The translations under genes and the position numbers were made by a program. The notes beneath the pieces are model-generated. The model worked only from the letters and a program-made list of their open reading frames with translations. It was not told the origin of the DNA and made no database searches. From positions 4,960,001-5,024,000 of the forward strand of contig JAUTDP010000001.1 in assembly GCA_033439795.1 (NCBI GenBank): a DNA stretch of 64,000 bases, written 5' to 3'. Source of the DNA: Sordaria brevicollis. Its lineage: Eukaryota > Ascomycota > Sordariomycetes > Sordariales > Sordariaceae. This document shows positions 11,058 to 23,802 of the stretch, one piece after another; position 1 is the first letter of the stretch, and every line of letters begins with the position of its first letter.

Positions 11058-12832
11058 TTTGGTGCCGTCAAACTTTCTTTGCAATAATGAAGCTAATAGA
11101 CAGTAGTCGTAGCTATTACGCGTCGATAAAAATTATCGACCAGCGAAATTATGTGAAGGTGGGGTATCGTGCTAAAGTTGCCGACAAAAGAAGTCCAAAA
11201 ACGGGCTAGATACTGAGTTCTCAGGACAACTAAAAATGAGAAGAAAGTAATTGGAAAAGGTCCTGTTGCGTAGTGCGATCAGGAACGAACGAGGGGACTG
11301 GGCAAACAGAGGCCTATCTAGGTGTGTAACGAGGGGAAACCGTTTCAAGGACGGAAAATGTTGGTGACTGGAGAATTGGAAGGTGCTCTTTGGAAGGAAA
11401 GGGCAACTTGGAGTGAGACGAAGGAGGGGGAGACGAGCACATAAAAAGCCAGCCGTGTTACCGCAGTGCATCAACACAAGGATGAATGATCAGGAGTTGT
11501 TGATTTCCAGCCGTTCACTTGTTGGTAAGCGCATTGTTCATCCCTTCCCCCATGCCGCGTACCTCACTTCACAAGAATGACTGGACTGGCAAGTTCCCTG
11601 TGATGCTGGTGGAGTTGTTGTTGGTGATCAGACGGTAGAAAATATCCTGGCATTGACCATTTTGGACGTATAATGGCCCGATGATTCAAGGTTGGTAGAC
11701 TGGAAGAGTCCCGGTCACACTATTCCGGAGGGAAACAGATTGACGGGATGTTCAAGATTGACCTGCTTCTGTTTCATGTTTTTCCACTGCCAGCGCAGAA
11801 CTTTCAACTCTAGTGTTGCCTCAAGGTGGAAGGCTGTGCAACTCTCTCCTGCAAATCTCGAGATCAACATCCACGCATCGAGTAAGTGATCTTCTGTCTT
11901 GCCTCGAGACATTTTTGCAAGCCGGGCAAGCATTTTGATCCCTCTGTCACAGGTATAACGAGTTTCATTCGATATGCAAGCCATTGAAGGCATCGGCAGT
12001 GGAATCATAATAATAGAACAACCCGGCGAGGACAGTTCGGGCAACCCGATACGTATCTTGAAGTCGTTGCCGCCGGCATCTGTGTGATGAGACTTGCGTA
12101 CCAGAACGTTCGAACCACTTGACGAGGAAGTTCAAGGAGTTGATCGATACACAGCCGGATGGATGTCTTCTTCACTCCGTTTGCTCTAGGGAAGTTCGTT
12201 TTACCGTCCCATAGGTAAACAAAACATGGCCCAGGTCCGTGGACGTTTGCTCCGGAGGTCGAGTCTTCAAAGATGTCAGGCTTATAGTCGAAAGCTAGCA
12301 AAAGCTTGGATGAAGCTGCAAAGTGCGGATCTGGTACCCGAAACATTGGCGTCCTCGGCAAAAGCTTGAACTCACGACACCCGACGGCACAAGCTTGAAG
12401 CATTTGGTGAAAATGGCAGGAGTGGCTTGTGGGCGAGGAAGGAGGACCGGAGGGAATTGGAAAAGATCCATGCACCAACTACGTCATACCGTTTCAGGAA
12501 CCCGTGTTCTTGGCAGGGGTACCCCAAACAACGAAAAAAGGGGTAACGAGCAGAGGCAAAATAAGGAGAAGCAAAGCTGACTGCCAATCATCAACAACAC
12601 CCCTATACCAACGTCGCACTTGAAAACTGATGTACAAAGAAAGGGTCCGTGAGATCTCCTCATGTCCCTGAGAAATGTAATTTTTAAAGGGTTCCCCGTA
12701 TCCATGGGTTGATGGTCAAATCCAATCTTCACTTCACAGCCAGATCGGTGAGCTGTCGCATCGCATCGCCGGGGCTAGTACGGTGTCGAAACGAACTTGT
12801 CGCAAGCCCTGAGAAGCGCACCGAGAGGTATA
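11058..12832. other. Intergenic region between GH72 and Bzz1-like genes
   Basis: Promoter side of the GH72 gene and 3' side of the Bzz1-like gene. A 157-codon minus-strand frame (12005-12478) has no recognisable domain and was not called. Three short AAGCTTG-containing copies occur at about 12300-12395; their meaning is unknown. Confidence 0.45.
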
Positions 12833-15264
12833 CTAAACAGCCTGGACATAGTTCGCAGGAACGCTCTTTGTCACCCCTCCCTTCTCCACCTCCGCCCACC
12901 CGTCTCCCTGGTCCTCCTTGATCAGAACGAACCTCTCGCCCACGGTCATGCTATGTTCCGTGTCGCTACCTGCCTGGTAATCGTACAGCGCCTCAACATA
13001 CTGCAGCTTCTTGGCTCCGCGTCTTGGTGCCACCGCAGGTCCCTTCTTCTTCGTCGAGGCCGCGATCGATGAGCCACTGTTGGAATAGGTCGATGGCGGC
13101 CGGCCGGATTGGCCCGTGTGCTGTGGTACCAGGGCCGTAGGGGTGGATGGCGGCAATATCTCGATATAGGCTGTCGGTACATTGCCCTCCTTGTAGCCCG
13201 CCCGTACCCTCGTCCACCCACTTCCCGCTAAAGATTATGTTAGCCACTCGTATCAGTCATGTGAAGGTCAACAATACTTACTGTCCGGTTCCAAAACTAC
13301 AAGTTCTCTTCCTTCCGGCACCGAGATTTCGCCTTCACCTCCAGACTCGAACGTGTAAAGCATCTTCGCCTTCTGTTCCTGATGCTGCCCCCCACCATTG
13401 GGAGCGCTCCCTGGCAGTTCACTAACGAAAGCCGGGGGCGGGGGCGCCAGGATGCGATTCTTCCGGGGTGCGCTAGACGGTGTTGGCGAGGCTGCTGGCG
13501 GCCTTGTATTGGGAACATCTGGAGGCGCGTCGTCGCCAGGCGAAATAGGGCCGGAAATCGATCTGTGCGCGCTGGCCGCATACCCTGACCGCACCGAGCT
13601 GACTGTGTTTGTCCGCGTAAGATCCGGCATCTCGTTGACATGGCTCGACGATGCGCTAGGCTTAAGCAGTGTGTTGGCCATCTCTTGTCGTTCCTGCTTG
13701 TACTTTTTACGCTCCTCCTTGTTCAGCTCCCCTGGACATTCGGCCGGCACCTTCATCTCGCATTTGCTATGGCAAGTATACCCGCAGTCCCGGCAGTCGA
13801 ATCCCTTGGCTGACAAGCCCCATATCCTCTCTCCGCACAAATCGCAGTTGGTGGGAATCTTGAAGGTTTGCGACTTGAAGTTGTGGCTCTTGGCACCCAG
13901 TGTCACGTCACCAACGGCTGAAGTGATCGTGGATGTCTCGACCTCTGCTGTCAATCGCTTCCGGTCGACCTGATGCAGGTCTTCTTGCTGCAAAAAGAGC
14001 TGGGTGAGAACCAAGAACTCGTCCTGCGCTTTTTCTGTCCCTTCAAGAACCCTCTGCTTCGCTCGCTTTGATGCTTCCACTTCCCGCCTCTTCTTGTCTA
14101 CCTCGCGTCGCAACTCTCCGAGTTGACCCTTTGACTTGTTCAGCACATTGCGCAAATAAACCTTGGCTGCCTCGTCCGTAACCATCGAATCGTCGTCGTG
14201 CCATACTGGGCTTGGCTCGAACACCTTGTCAGGAGGCTCCTGGAAAGCGCCTGCATTGTGCTGCATATACATCATCGAATCGAGTTGAGGTTCATTCCGT
14301 ACAATCTCCTTGGCCATGTGGTCAACCTCCCCACTGCAGTTCTGGAGCATGGAAAACTCGAGCTGAGTGGCTTCGGACCAGAATCCGTTCAACTTCATTG
14401 TGCGGAACTCGGCGAGATCCTGCAGGTTGTCCATGACTTCGGGCAGAAATTCGTGGTAGTGTTTCTCTTTTTGTTTGTTGGTAACATTGATGGCAATCAG
14501 GTAGGTGTTCTTCATGTTGTTCATCTCTTGTAGCTGATGTTGAAAGGAGCTCTGGGCCTTTGCTTTGTCGAATGCCGACTCTGACTTTTTGCGCTTGCTC
14601 TCGACATCCTGGCACACCGAATCGTACTTTGTCTTGACTTTCTGCAGTGCGGCATACTGGGCTTCCTTCTCTTTCTCGAGCTTTTCGGCATATTCGACTT
14701 GGCGCTTACGTTGCGCGTCCAGTTTCAGGGTCACGTCTTTGATCGGGTCCGCAATCTTGGTGATAAACTCGTTGGCAAGACGATCGTGTTCGCTGGCGAC
14801 CAGTTCGAGCTTCGTCAGGATCGTAGACCATGTAGTCATCGAGGCGCTAGTTGCACAGAAACCCGTCAGTCCGCTGGCATATAACATCCAAACAGATGCG
14901 ACCATGTCCCCGCAGAAACCTTGTCGTACCTCTCGAGAGACCCAGGGGTCATTGTAGGGGTGTCGCCAACACTCAAGCTCGTCGACTTTTTGGCCTTTTT
15001 GTCGTAGTACTTCTTTGCTATCGCGCTTAGCTCGGCACTATATCGTTTTTCGGCGGCGCTTCGTTCGCGAAAGTAAGCCTGGACATCGTCAAAGAAGGCA
15101 ATGTTGTTGGCCACATAGACATTGGCTGGTTTGAAGCCATCCTGCATGCGATCATGTCAGTTCATAGTTACAACCCACAAGCGACAGCCTTTAAGGAAGC
15201 CGGTAGAGACGAGGACAACCTTGAGGACGGTGCCAAAGGATGGCGCAACTTCCACCTCGGCCAT
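12833..15264 (-). CDS. bzz1: Bzz1-like F-BAR, C1 and tandem SH3 domain protein
   Basis: Membrane-curvature adaptor that links endocytic sites to actin assembly through WASP (Las17) in yeast. Four exons: 15264-15220, 14930-15141, 13282-14846 and 12833-13227, joining in frame to 738 aa. Order: F-BAR domain with long coiled coil (about 5-400 including the HR1-like helical part); a C1 zinc finger at about 407-456 with the H-x12-C-x2-C pattern and paired cysteines; a Pro/Ser linker; SH3 number 1 (about 580-635, ALYDY-like MLYTF start); and SH3 number 2 (about 680-738, starting EALYDY). The first intron follows codon 15 with donor GTTGTC and branch CTGAC. The intron inside SH3 number 1 restores GWTRVRAGYKEGNVP, supporting the splice. 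Domain order and length match fungal Bzz1. Divergent from Dbp5. Confidence 0.93.
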
Positions 15265-16607
15265 GGTATGTTGGAAGATAGATTCCTTTCTAACAGTGAC
15301 AGTTGTCGTCGGGTATAACCATGCAGAGTGGAAGTCGGGTAAGCATGCAATGCGGTCTTCGGAGGTGAGATGAATGGGAGTGCGCCGTCAGTCTCACTGC
15401 CTGTATGAACCGAGGATGAATTGCGCTGTGTTGATCCTGGGTAGTAGTACAAGTGTAGAGGCAGGAACCCGTCGAGTCTTTGGGGGAATTCACGGCCGAG
15501 AAGACGAGACAGGAGAAGTAATTGCCCTTCAAGCAAGTGGATGAAAGAAGCACAACAGATATAGCGTAAAGGACAAGCAAGTGTAGAGCATGGGATAGAA
15601 GGAATGAAGCAAGAGAAGGTGAGAGGTACCCCTCCAACAGCTGAAGATGAGTGCTAAATCGGCTGGCTATCCCGGTCCGTACACCGTAGCCCGAGCTGCC
15701 GGCGAGAGTTGATACGATGGAAGCCCACTGCGCTTGGGTAATGATAATGAAAATGGTAACCTGGGATGGGGTGCTGGTGGCTACTCAATTAAGAAGGCTC
15801 CAGCTGTGCCGTCGGAGCTGCGGCTTGGCCGGTGTTAGTGCGGTCTAGGCAGTATGCGTTTAATGCATGAAGATGGAAGCCGTAATCGTTGTTGAAGGAT
15901 GAAGAATGCAGAAGACGCAAAGAGAAACCTCGTTTGGCCAGAAAGTGGAAGAAACAGATGGGCTTGAAGCCCGGCCGCCGAAGAGAAGGAACACCCGACC
16001 CAAGCGGGACCTGACGATTCATGACCCCACCAAAGCCACGCTGCACTGTTGGCTCGTGCTTTCTGTCCGCTCAGGTCTGTCAGGGACTCAGGACATCCTG
16101 CCAGCGTCCCCTTCAGGGCAGGTACCAACTGGAACTCTTTGGAGGAAGGTGCAGATGCCCCACTACCACTGGGGAAGTGGTTTGACGGCGTCGCGACTTC
16201 CTCGTCCAGTCAACCCTGCCACTGCCAGAATCTCTTTCTGCCGAACAGCTTTCTTCCTTTTCCTTTGCATTCAAAATCTCCCGCCCACAAACCACTGCTG
16301 GCAGTCGCTTTGTGGTCACCAACAGCTGAACATTGCATTCAGACGTCCACCTGAAAGAACCGCTTGTTGGGTCCAACAATAACTGTATCTGAGGTAAGCT
16401 AGCTCGCCTGCGCCCTCTTCGTCCTGGTACGCGTTAAGTTGGGACGCGGGGCATCAAGACCTGACGAAGCGCAAGCTTGAATTTTGAATCACCCACATCT
16501 CAGATCTTTGCGAGGACTGGAGCTCCAGCAGGAGGAACCATATTTGTATCGTACTGACATTGCGATTCTGGTCATTGCCAGAACTACTTCCCAAATACGA
16601 CGTCATA
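15265..16607. other. Divergent promoter region between Bzz1-like and Dbp5 genes
   Basis: About 1.3 kb separating two divergent genes. No protein gene was recognised. The right part carries a candidate 5' UTR intron of the Dbp5 gene, listed separately. Confidence 0.5.
16394..16581 (+). other. Candidate 5' UTR intron of the Dbp5 gene
   Basis: Donor-like GTAAGC at 16394, branch-like ACTGAC at about 16552-16557 and acceptor GCCAG ending at 16581, 26 bases before the start codon. This would remove the in-frame upstream ATG at 16560, favouring the start at 16608. Inferred from signals only. Confidence 0.45.
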
Positions 16608-18167
16608 ATGGCCGATCTCGCCAGCCGTATCACCAAGCCCGACGAGGCTCCGGCTGCCGCTCCTGAGGCTGCGCCCGCCGCCGTCCCTACGTCCGAAGAG
16701 CCCAAGGCTCCCGAGAACGAGACCTCCATCGAGGAGAGCCAGAACAACCTTGTCAAGAACGAGTACGAAGTCGAGATCAAGTTGAGCGATCTTCAGAATG
16801 ACACCGAGAGCCCCCTCTACTCCGTCAACTCGTTCGAGGAGCTGGGTCTCCCCGAGCCTGTCCAACGTGGTCTGCTCGCCATCAACTTCAAGAAGCCTTC
16901 CAAGGTGCAGGAGAAGTGCCTTCCTCTCATGCTCTCCGACCCTCCTCGCAACATGATTGCCCAGTCTCAATCCGGTACTGGCAAGACTGCCGCTTTCGTC
17001 CTTACAGTTCTCTCCCGCATCGACCTGTCCAAGCCCCACCAGCCTCAGGCCCTTCTGCTTGCCCCAAGCAGAGAGCTTGCCCGCCAGATTCAGACCGTCA
17101 TTCAGACCATTGGTCAGTTCTGCGAGAACTTGATCGTCGAGGCCGCCATTCCCGGCGCCATCTCGCGTGAGACGGGTGTTAGAGGCAGCGTCGTTGTGGG
17201 TACTCCGGGAACTGTCATGGACCTTGTCCGCCGTAAGCAGTTCGATGTGTCACAGTTGAAGGTTCTTGTTATCGACGAGGCCGACAACATGCTTGACCAG
17301 CAGGGCTTGGGTGACCAGTGTGTCCGCGTCAAGAAGTAAGTAGTTCAACCGGATGCGCGATGTATCTTGACTAACGCCGAGTAGCATGCTCCCCAAGAAC
17401 ATTCAGATCCTCCTTTTCTCTGCAACCTTCCCTGACAAGGTCCTGCGTTTCGCCGAGAAGTTCGCGCCCAACGCCAACCAGATGAAGCTCAAGCACAAGG
17501 AGCTTACGGTCAAGGGCATTTCGCAGATGTTTATGGACTGCCCTACCGAGAACGACAAATATGACATCCTCTGCAAGCTCTATGGTCTCATGACTATTGG
17601 CTCCTCCGTCATCTTCGTCAGGGTATGGCTTTTCCCGGATTCTGTTTTGCTGTCAACCTTTACTAATGCGCTATCTTCCAGACCCGTGAGACGGCCAACG
17701 AGATCCAGAGGCGCATGGAGGCAGATGGCCACAAGGTTTCGGCCCTTCACGGTGCTTACGAGGGCCAAAGCCGTGATGTTCTCCTCGACGAGTTCCGTTC
17801 CGGACGTTCCAAGGTCCTCATCACCACAAACGTTCTGGCCCGTGGTATCGACGTTTCGAGTGTGTCCATGGTCATCAACTACGACATTCCCATGAAGGGA
17901 CCTGGCGAGAGGGAGCCAGACGCAGAGACGTACCTTCACCGTATCGGTCGTACCGGTCGCTTTGGCCGTGTTGGAGTTTCGATCAGCTTCGTTCACGATC
18001 GCAAGAGCTACGAGGCACTCTCCCAGATTGCGCAATTCTATGGAATTGACCTCCTCCAGCTGGATCCTAATGACCTGGATGATACGGAGAAGAAGGTGCA
18101 GGAAGTTATCAAATCTAGCAGGGCCCAAGCGGAATACGTTCCCAGCGCTACTGATTCGGCCGTTTAG
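16608..18167 (+). CDS. dbp5: ATP-dependent RNA helicase Dbp5 (DEAD-box, mRNA export)
   Basis: Remodels mRNPs at the cytoplasmic face of the nuclear pore, with Gle1 and IP6 in yeast, and also acts in translation termination. Three exons: 16608-17335, 17385-17622 and 17682-18167; both introns have branch CTAAC/CTAAT-like sites and join in frame, giving 483 aa. An acidic, Ala/Pro-rich N-terminus is followed by the Q-motif region, motif I (SGTGKT, near 122-127), motif Ia (PSRELA), motif II (DEAD, 223-226), motif III (SAT), motif V ([10 protein letters not shown]) and motif VI (HRIGRTGR). All motifs are intact. The insert [20 protein letters not shown] is typical of Dbp5 rather than eIF4A. The start at 16608 (MADLAS) is preferred to the in-frame ATG 48 bases upstream. 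Confidence 0.96.
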
Positions 18168-20621
18168 GGATGCGGCGGTTCAATGAGTGTTGAGGAGGAG
18201 AGAGGGTTCATTCGGTTGAAGTCGTTCTTCCAGGGACCGTCAGTGCCTCTGCCAGCGACGCAGCAGATTGGCTCATGGTGGTAAGCTAGTGCACAAGGAG
18301 TTTTATCAGTTGAATCATCTAGCGTAGGCGAGGGATCATATCTTTTCATCGTTGCTGCGGCATCCAGATGGTGGGTCGCCCAAAGGGAAAGCGGGTGGGA
18401 GTGAACTCATGATTCGCGTATTCTTGTTATTCAAAATGGAGAATCCGGAGTTTAGATCAAAGAGATACCAACAAACGGCAAAAGCCTGATTACTTTGCAG
18501 CAGTTAACAAAATCTTTCACGACTTGTCCAATATTGCTTGACGTCAGTGTAACAGCATACCTACCAGTAGGCGCCAGGAGATCACAAAGTTTTCAGGTGC
18601 ATTGTGTCTCACCTGGGAGGGGGGCTATGGACTCTCTATATATCTGGGACCCAACCGCCGTGATTCGGCCTTGATATGTATTCTAGCATGCAGTCTACAC
18701 CTCTCAAACCCTACCCGAACCTCGGTACCACAAATCAATTTCCCGGTCCCATCCAGACTTCAGCTGGATGGCGCAGATCCGGTTAGTTTTGAACCAACAA
18801 CATCACGGTAGGGTCGGCACTTCGTCGTCGTTGTGGTTTAACAAAGATCTACGGTACATATCCCTTGACAAGGATGTTTATCTGAATCTCTCGGTCCATG
18901 TGTGGGTATCGGTTAAAATGCGCCTCATACCCACGGGTAAGAGTGGTAGCAAGAGGCTGTAAATATGCAGTCATTGTGGCTCAAGGGAGTCGACACCACC
19001 TCGAGCTCACACCCAAGATCTTGGTAAGACCAGACTGGGCATTTACCTATATAGGAGGCTCCACGTGATCGGGCCGTGATACGTACTGGATCGTTGAGGC
19101 GAGTGTCGTGGCTCGTGAGAATCTGGGGTGGTACCCGAAACGGGAATAGCGTCGCTAAGCTGTTGGCGCCCACCACCCTTGGGACAAGTCCGGGGTCTCG
19201 CCTACTTTTTTAAGCGCCAACCAAGCGCGTACCCGGCGTCAGTCTCCCACTCGCCCACCACTTCCCAGCTCCGAGCCTTCACAGCCATTCATCTATCTGC
19301 GGGTGTTGTTCCTGCATACCAACTTTGGCCAGTCGACTGAAGAACCGCCACAGCGTTCCTCACCCTCCTCGCCGTTGACAACCATGCGCAATTCCGGATA
19401 CCATGGCGCCCGAAATAGATCTGCCATCTTTTGAGACCAATGGGAGCACGGCGGACCTGAATTATACCCAGGACAAGTGCCTCTTCTCAGATGGCTTATT
19501 CCTCCTCACGGCTCCATTCGTCAGCCGCCTTGTGCAAGGGACATGAACACCGTCGAAGCCATGCCTGCAATGGAACGTCTCTCATGCCCTACGAGCAGTG
19601 ATGCCATCGCCAGATGTCCAATAGACCCCGGTTTAACGACGAGGACTCATCAATTTTCGGGTACAAGGTACTTACTACTCACACCTTCAAGGCAGTTCTA
19701 GCGCGTCTCTGCGGGTAGGCGGCATGGGTACGACTTCAAAGTCATTGGCGGCAGCCAGGATGACCAGGAGATTGCTGGTATCGTTAAGCGCAGCACACCG
19801 GGACTTTACTGCTTTTTGACTCTGATGTATACATCATGATGGCATAGCTCGTGAGAGAGAGAAAAGAGTCTGGTTACCTTGTGGAGGACCCCGAGTGTGA
19901 CACATGGCGTTCAAGCCTCATCCAGGACTTTCCTCTCTTGGGTTTTCTCTTTTCTTTCTCAGGTACCATCTTCAATCCTCCTTCAATATCATCATTTCCA
20001 CATCTCACTTTTCTTGCGTTGTTTCCTGTGTGTTTCCTTCTCCTATCACATTCGGTTTCCCGTTTCATAATCAGCATTGTCTTGACATCAGGGTCACCCT
20101 CCTTCGGTTGCATCTTTTTCACGACGATAGAGTTCATGCATTCACCACATTGTTTGTTTCCGGTTCGATAATCATCACAATACGATACGGCATTCGTTCC
20201 TGGCCCAACGCCTTTTCCTTTAGTCTCGGATTTTCCTTTGGTCCTATTACTCGGCGCGGAGATGCTGGTCATCTCCTCTTAATCTTTAATCTCATTTAAG
20301 CTTCGGTAGGTTGGTCCCTTCGTACTTCTTGTTATGCGATTTGGCATTCCAACCGCCCGAAGGTCTGTTGGTTCGGCTTCCCACGTCATTGGATACTGAA
20401 TCCGGCACCATCTATCTCGCCACTGGGCCGACATAACAGGTCAATACCAACTTGTATTGGACTGGGAAGGGAGGGATCCAAGAAAGAGAGAGAAGTTGGA
20501 CTGGGGCAAGGAATATCTTCTTCCTCTTCAACCAAAAACCTCGATATGTTGTTCAATTTGGGGCGTGGATGTCGTCTTCCATGATCGGTTTTCGAATCTC
20601 ATCACTAACTCTCATCTCCAG
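18168..20621. other. Intergenic region upstream of the CFEM gene
   Basis: About 2.4 kb. No gene with recognisable homology. A 47-codon ORF at 19403-19546 is noted separately. The last bases (CACTAACTCTCATCTCCAG, ending 20621) look like a branch site and acceptor of an intron in the 5' leader of the CFEM gene; its donor was not identified with certainty. Confidence 0.45.
19403..19546 (+). CDS. Possible small or broken ORF, unknown
   Basis: A 47-codon frame starting MAPEIDLPSFETNGS in a good context (ACCATGG). Its composition is more protein-like than the surroundings, but it stops after 47 codons and continues into sequence with stops in every frame. It may be the first exon of a decayed gene, an upstream ORF in a long leader, or chance. 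No family is recognised. Confidence 0.15.
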   Translation: MAPEIDLPSFETNGSTADLNYTQDKCLFSDGLFLLTAPFVSRLVQGT

Positions 20622-23600
20622 ATGTTGCCCAGTACTATGGCCGTCAAGCCATTCTTGTGCTTGGGCTTACTATGGACGACTCTCTCGACAGTCGCTCAAG
20701 CAGCCGAACCACAAATACCAACATCGATAGTAGAAACAGTACCGACGTGCGCAAGACCATGCTTCCAATCATGGATATCAGCAAATCTCGACCTCAGCTG
20801 CGGAGGAAAGACCCCGTCTCTACGGTGCATGTGCAGGCAAACAGGTGCTGGGGGATACACATTAGGAGAAGGAGCAGTAGCATGTATGATTGGTGAGAAG
20901 GAACTGGGAAATTGCAAGGACACTACAGCTGGTGGTGAGTAAAGCGATGTTCTACTCCGGCATGAGGTGTGTGGAAAGCTGACATTTGGCAGTTCAAGCA
21001 ACAACAAAGGCGTATAATATCTGCGAGGGTGTTGAGGATTCGGCGTCGAGAACTCACGATGTTATTGTTGCAACATTGATCCTCCCAACAGGAACGGGAA
21101 ACCTTGCTGCTCCGACCTTAACAAAAGGCACTGGTAGCGCCGCACTTTCGACTGTAACAAAATCCGCGGCTCCTGCATCCACAACTCATTCAACTTCACC
21201 GAGCGCGACGACGACATCAAGTTCAAGACTTACCTCTACTAGTAGTACTGAGCCCAGCGAGACTCAAACCTCAACGTTGAGCACACGTCCGAGCTCCGTT
21301 CCAAGCGACGAGCCTACCATTTCCAGCTCAACAGCACCGGCCGCGTCTAACACATCAGGCATTTCTGCTCCGGCTGGGATGCCCGCTGAAAAGGAACAAC
21401 CGGCACTCACCAGCGCTCAGATTGCTGGGATAACGATAGGTTGCGTAGCGGTTGTCGCTCTGGGCTTCGGGCTTGTCCTCTTGGCCAGATGTGCGCGCCG
21501 CAAGAGAATGGGATCTGGGGATCCGGAGAAGGGATTCAACAGGATGAGAGACTCGTTCAAGAGCTTTGGCCGCAGAAGTATTACTGGTCCTGATCTGCTG
21601 GGAATCAGCTACCCGATTCAAAGGATTCCCTCGGAACAAGGCACCCCCACGTTTAGGCCCACGAAAGCACCAAGGGCTGATGGCGTTGGTCTGGCAATCC
21701 TGCCCGGATCCGCCTCGGCATCAAACTCTCCCAGACCTACGGTAACAAGAGCCACCGCGGGCGCTGCCCCTATTCTCCCCATGCCTGCGCTGCCGCCAGC
21801 CATGATCGTCACACCAGCTTCTCGAACCCAGACACCAGTCGGCAAGAAGGAAACGCCAAAGCCGAACTTGACCTTGGCTATTCCGAAGAACCCTCCGACG
21901 CCCGCTGCCGCCCCAGCCGCCATTCCAAGGGCTGCTCCAGCTCCAGCTCCAGTTTCCAGCGCCGCGCCTTTGACCGGAAGAGATAGTGTCATTACCGAGT
22001 TTGCAGAGGACGGCGAAGGAGAGAGCAGGTCTGGTACTGCTATTTGGCGTCCGCCGCCAAGTGATCCTCAATCAGCAACCACCTACTATTTTGCTGATAA
22101 GAAGGGCAACTGGGTTCTCAGAAACTCTACTGTAGGCGCAGGAACAAAGCCTCAGATGCCCCCGTACCCAACTTCTTCTGTCGAGCTGCCTAGCCCTCAG
22201 GATAAGACGAAGGCCGAAAGGGCATACATGCCTTATACCCCCGGTATGGTCGTGGCTCCCCTGAGAGTTCCGTCCAGAGAACGCGAGCAGGGTGCTTTTG
22301 TGGAATCGCCTGTTGCGATGAGAGATGATGCTCATCCTCGGGACAATGTGGCTTCCAGCGTTTACTCCGAGTACAACGCTCCTCTGACTGTTGCACCTGG
22401 CCCGGAGAACCCTATGCCCGCTGTTCCTTCGGCAGTGTCGTCTGAGAATAACAATGCTGGGAGGAACCTGACAGGCACCAAGATCAAGCGCAAGTCGGTC
22501 AAGAGAACAAGCCGACAACGTCGGATGTCCCAGGACTCTGCCACGGAGATCGAGTCGGGAGCCGAAGAAGATGATAGCCAAGATCTTTCACCTGTGGCTG
22601 AATCGCCCTACTCGCCGAGCCCCCTTTCTAGCGGAAAGTCGCCGGTGTCGTATCCCAAGATTCACAAGCAAGGAAAGAACGTGAACGGGGGTCTGCAGCA
22701 GCTTCGCGAAGCTCAGCAGGCTTTGGGTAATAAGAGTGCTGCTTCCATTGGTCCCGAGCCTCCCAGGCGCAACTCCAAGCGTATGTCAAAGCAGCAAGGG
22801 CAAGGACAAGGACGCTTCCCCATCAGGATCGTCACCCCGGAAGAGCGAGACAACGAGGAAGGAATGCGAATGGGTGCTGTTCCCCATGGAACACCTCAAA
22901 TGACCATCGGGATGTCGAGGCCCATGCACGCTCCTGTTGTCAACCCCAACAGGAACAAGAACCCTGGACAGATGAGAACTGGGTCTCCTGAGGGTCGGTT
23001 CCCAATTGCTGTGCCCGTTGAGCACCAGCAACAGCGCCAGCAACCTCAACGGAGACAGAGCTCTGTTGCTACTGGCGGCCCTAATGGCTACTGGAACCAG
23101 CAACAGCAGCCTCAACAGATGCAAGGACAACAGGGAGAGGGATCTGCCTACTACTACCGTGCTCCATCTCCTCGCCAGTGGGAGCAACAGCAACGTCAGT
23201 TGCAACAAGCCCAGCGTGTCCAGCAACAACAGCAGCAGCCTTCCTACTTCCGTCCTTCCCAAGGACACTACGATGCTCAACAACAGCAGCAGCGCCAGCA
23301 ACAACAGCAACGTCAATACCGACCCCAACAGCCTCCCATGCCACAACAATCATGGCCCATCTTTGCTCAGCCAGCTCAGCCACAGCATCACCAGCACCAA
23401 CATCAGCAGCAGGGTCCTCAGCACCAACACACAAGAACCAACAGTTCTTCCCTGCTGACCAAGCGTCTCGGCGCCGAAAAGGCCGCCGCACTTGCCCTTA
23501 ACCCCAACCCCAATAGCAGCTCTAACAAGAGCATTGGCAGACCGGCAAAGGGGTGGGCTAGAGATGGCCAAGGCCAACAGGCTCACCAACAGCAGCCGCA

Positions 23601-23802
23601 GCAATACTGGCAAGAAGGCCAAGCCCAGAATTGGGGCGGAAACAACAACGCTAGGCCAGCATTGCCGTCACAGCAAAACCCATATGGTGGTAATACGAAT
23701 GAGCGGTTCGTGGACTTGCCGCCGCCGCCTATTACACCCGGTTGGGTGCCGGAGTTGACGCCAACGAGGAGGGGGGATGATTTATTCTTGAATGTGCAGT
23801 GA
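20622..23802 (+). CDS. CFEM-domain membrane protein with Ser/Thr-rich stalk and glutamine-rich cytoplasmic tail
   Basis: Two exons, 20622-20934 and 20993-23802, join in phase 1 to 1040 aa. Residues 1-27 form a signal peptide (or 22 residues if the better-placed ATG at 20637 is used). Eight cysteines at 43, 47, 60, 69, 71, 88, 98 and 115 fit the fungal CFEM pattern; the intron lies between the seventh and eighth. A Ser/Thr-rich extracellular stalk (about 140-240) precedes one membrane helix (249-270) followed by RCARRKR, which places the remaining 770 residues in the cytosol. That tail is Pro/Ala-rich, then basic/Ser-rich, then Gln-rich (about 785-1000) with many QQ runs. The layout resembles a cell-surface sensor, but no catalytic or known signalling domain is visible, so function is unassigned. 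CFEM domains in other proteins bind heme or act in adhesion or signalling. Confidence 0.85.
23029..23625 (+). repeat. Imperfect CAA/CAG-rich region encoding the Gln-rich tail
   Basis: Interspersed CAA and CAG codons encode clusters of glutamine with Pro, Arg, His and Tyr. The mixture of codons shows this is not a freshly expanded trinucleotide array. Such tails vary in length between strains and species. Confidence 0.8.

Noticed and set aside
12005..12478. 157-codon minus-strand ORF between the GH72 and Bzz1-like genes
   Set aside because: No family resemblance and no plausible splice partners.
16560..16607. Upstream in-frame ATG adding 16 residues to Dbp5
   Set aside because: Likely inside a 5' UTR intron; the downstream ATG gives the family-like N-terminus MADLAS.
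22786..23349. Leucine-rich ORF opposite the Gln-rich tail
   Set aside because: Complement of CAG/CAA repeats reads as poly-Leu; shadow of the CFEM gene.
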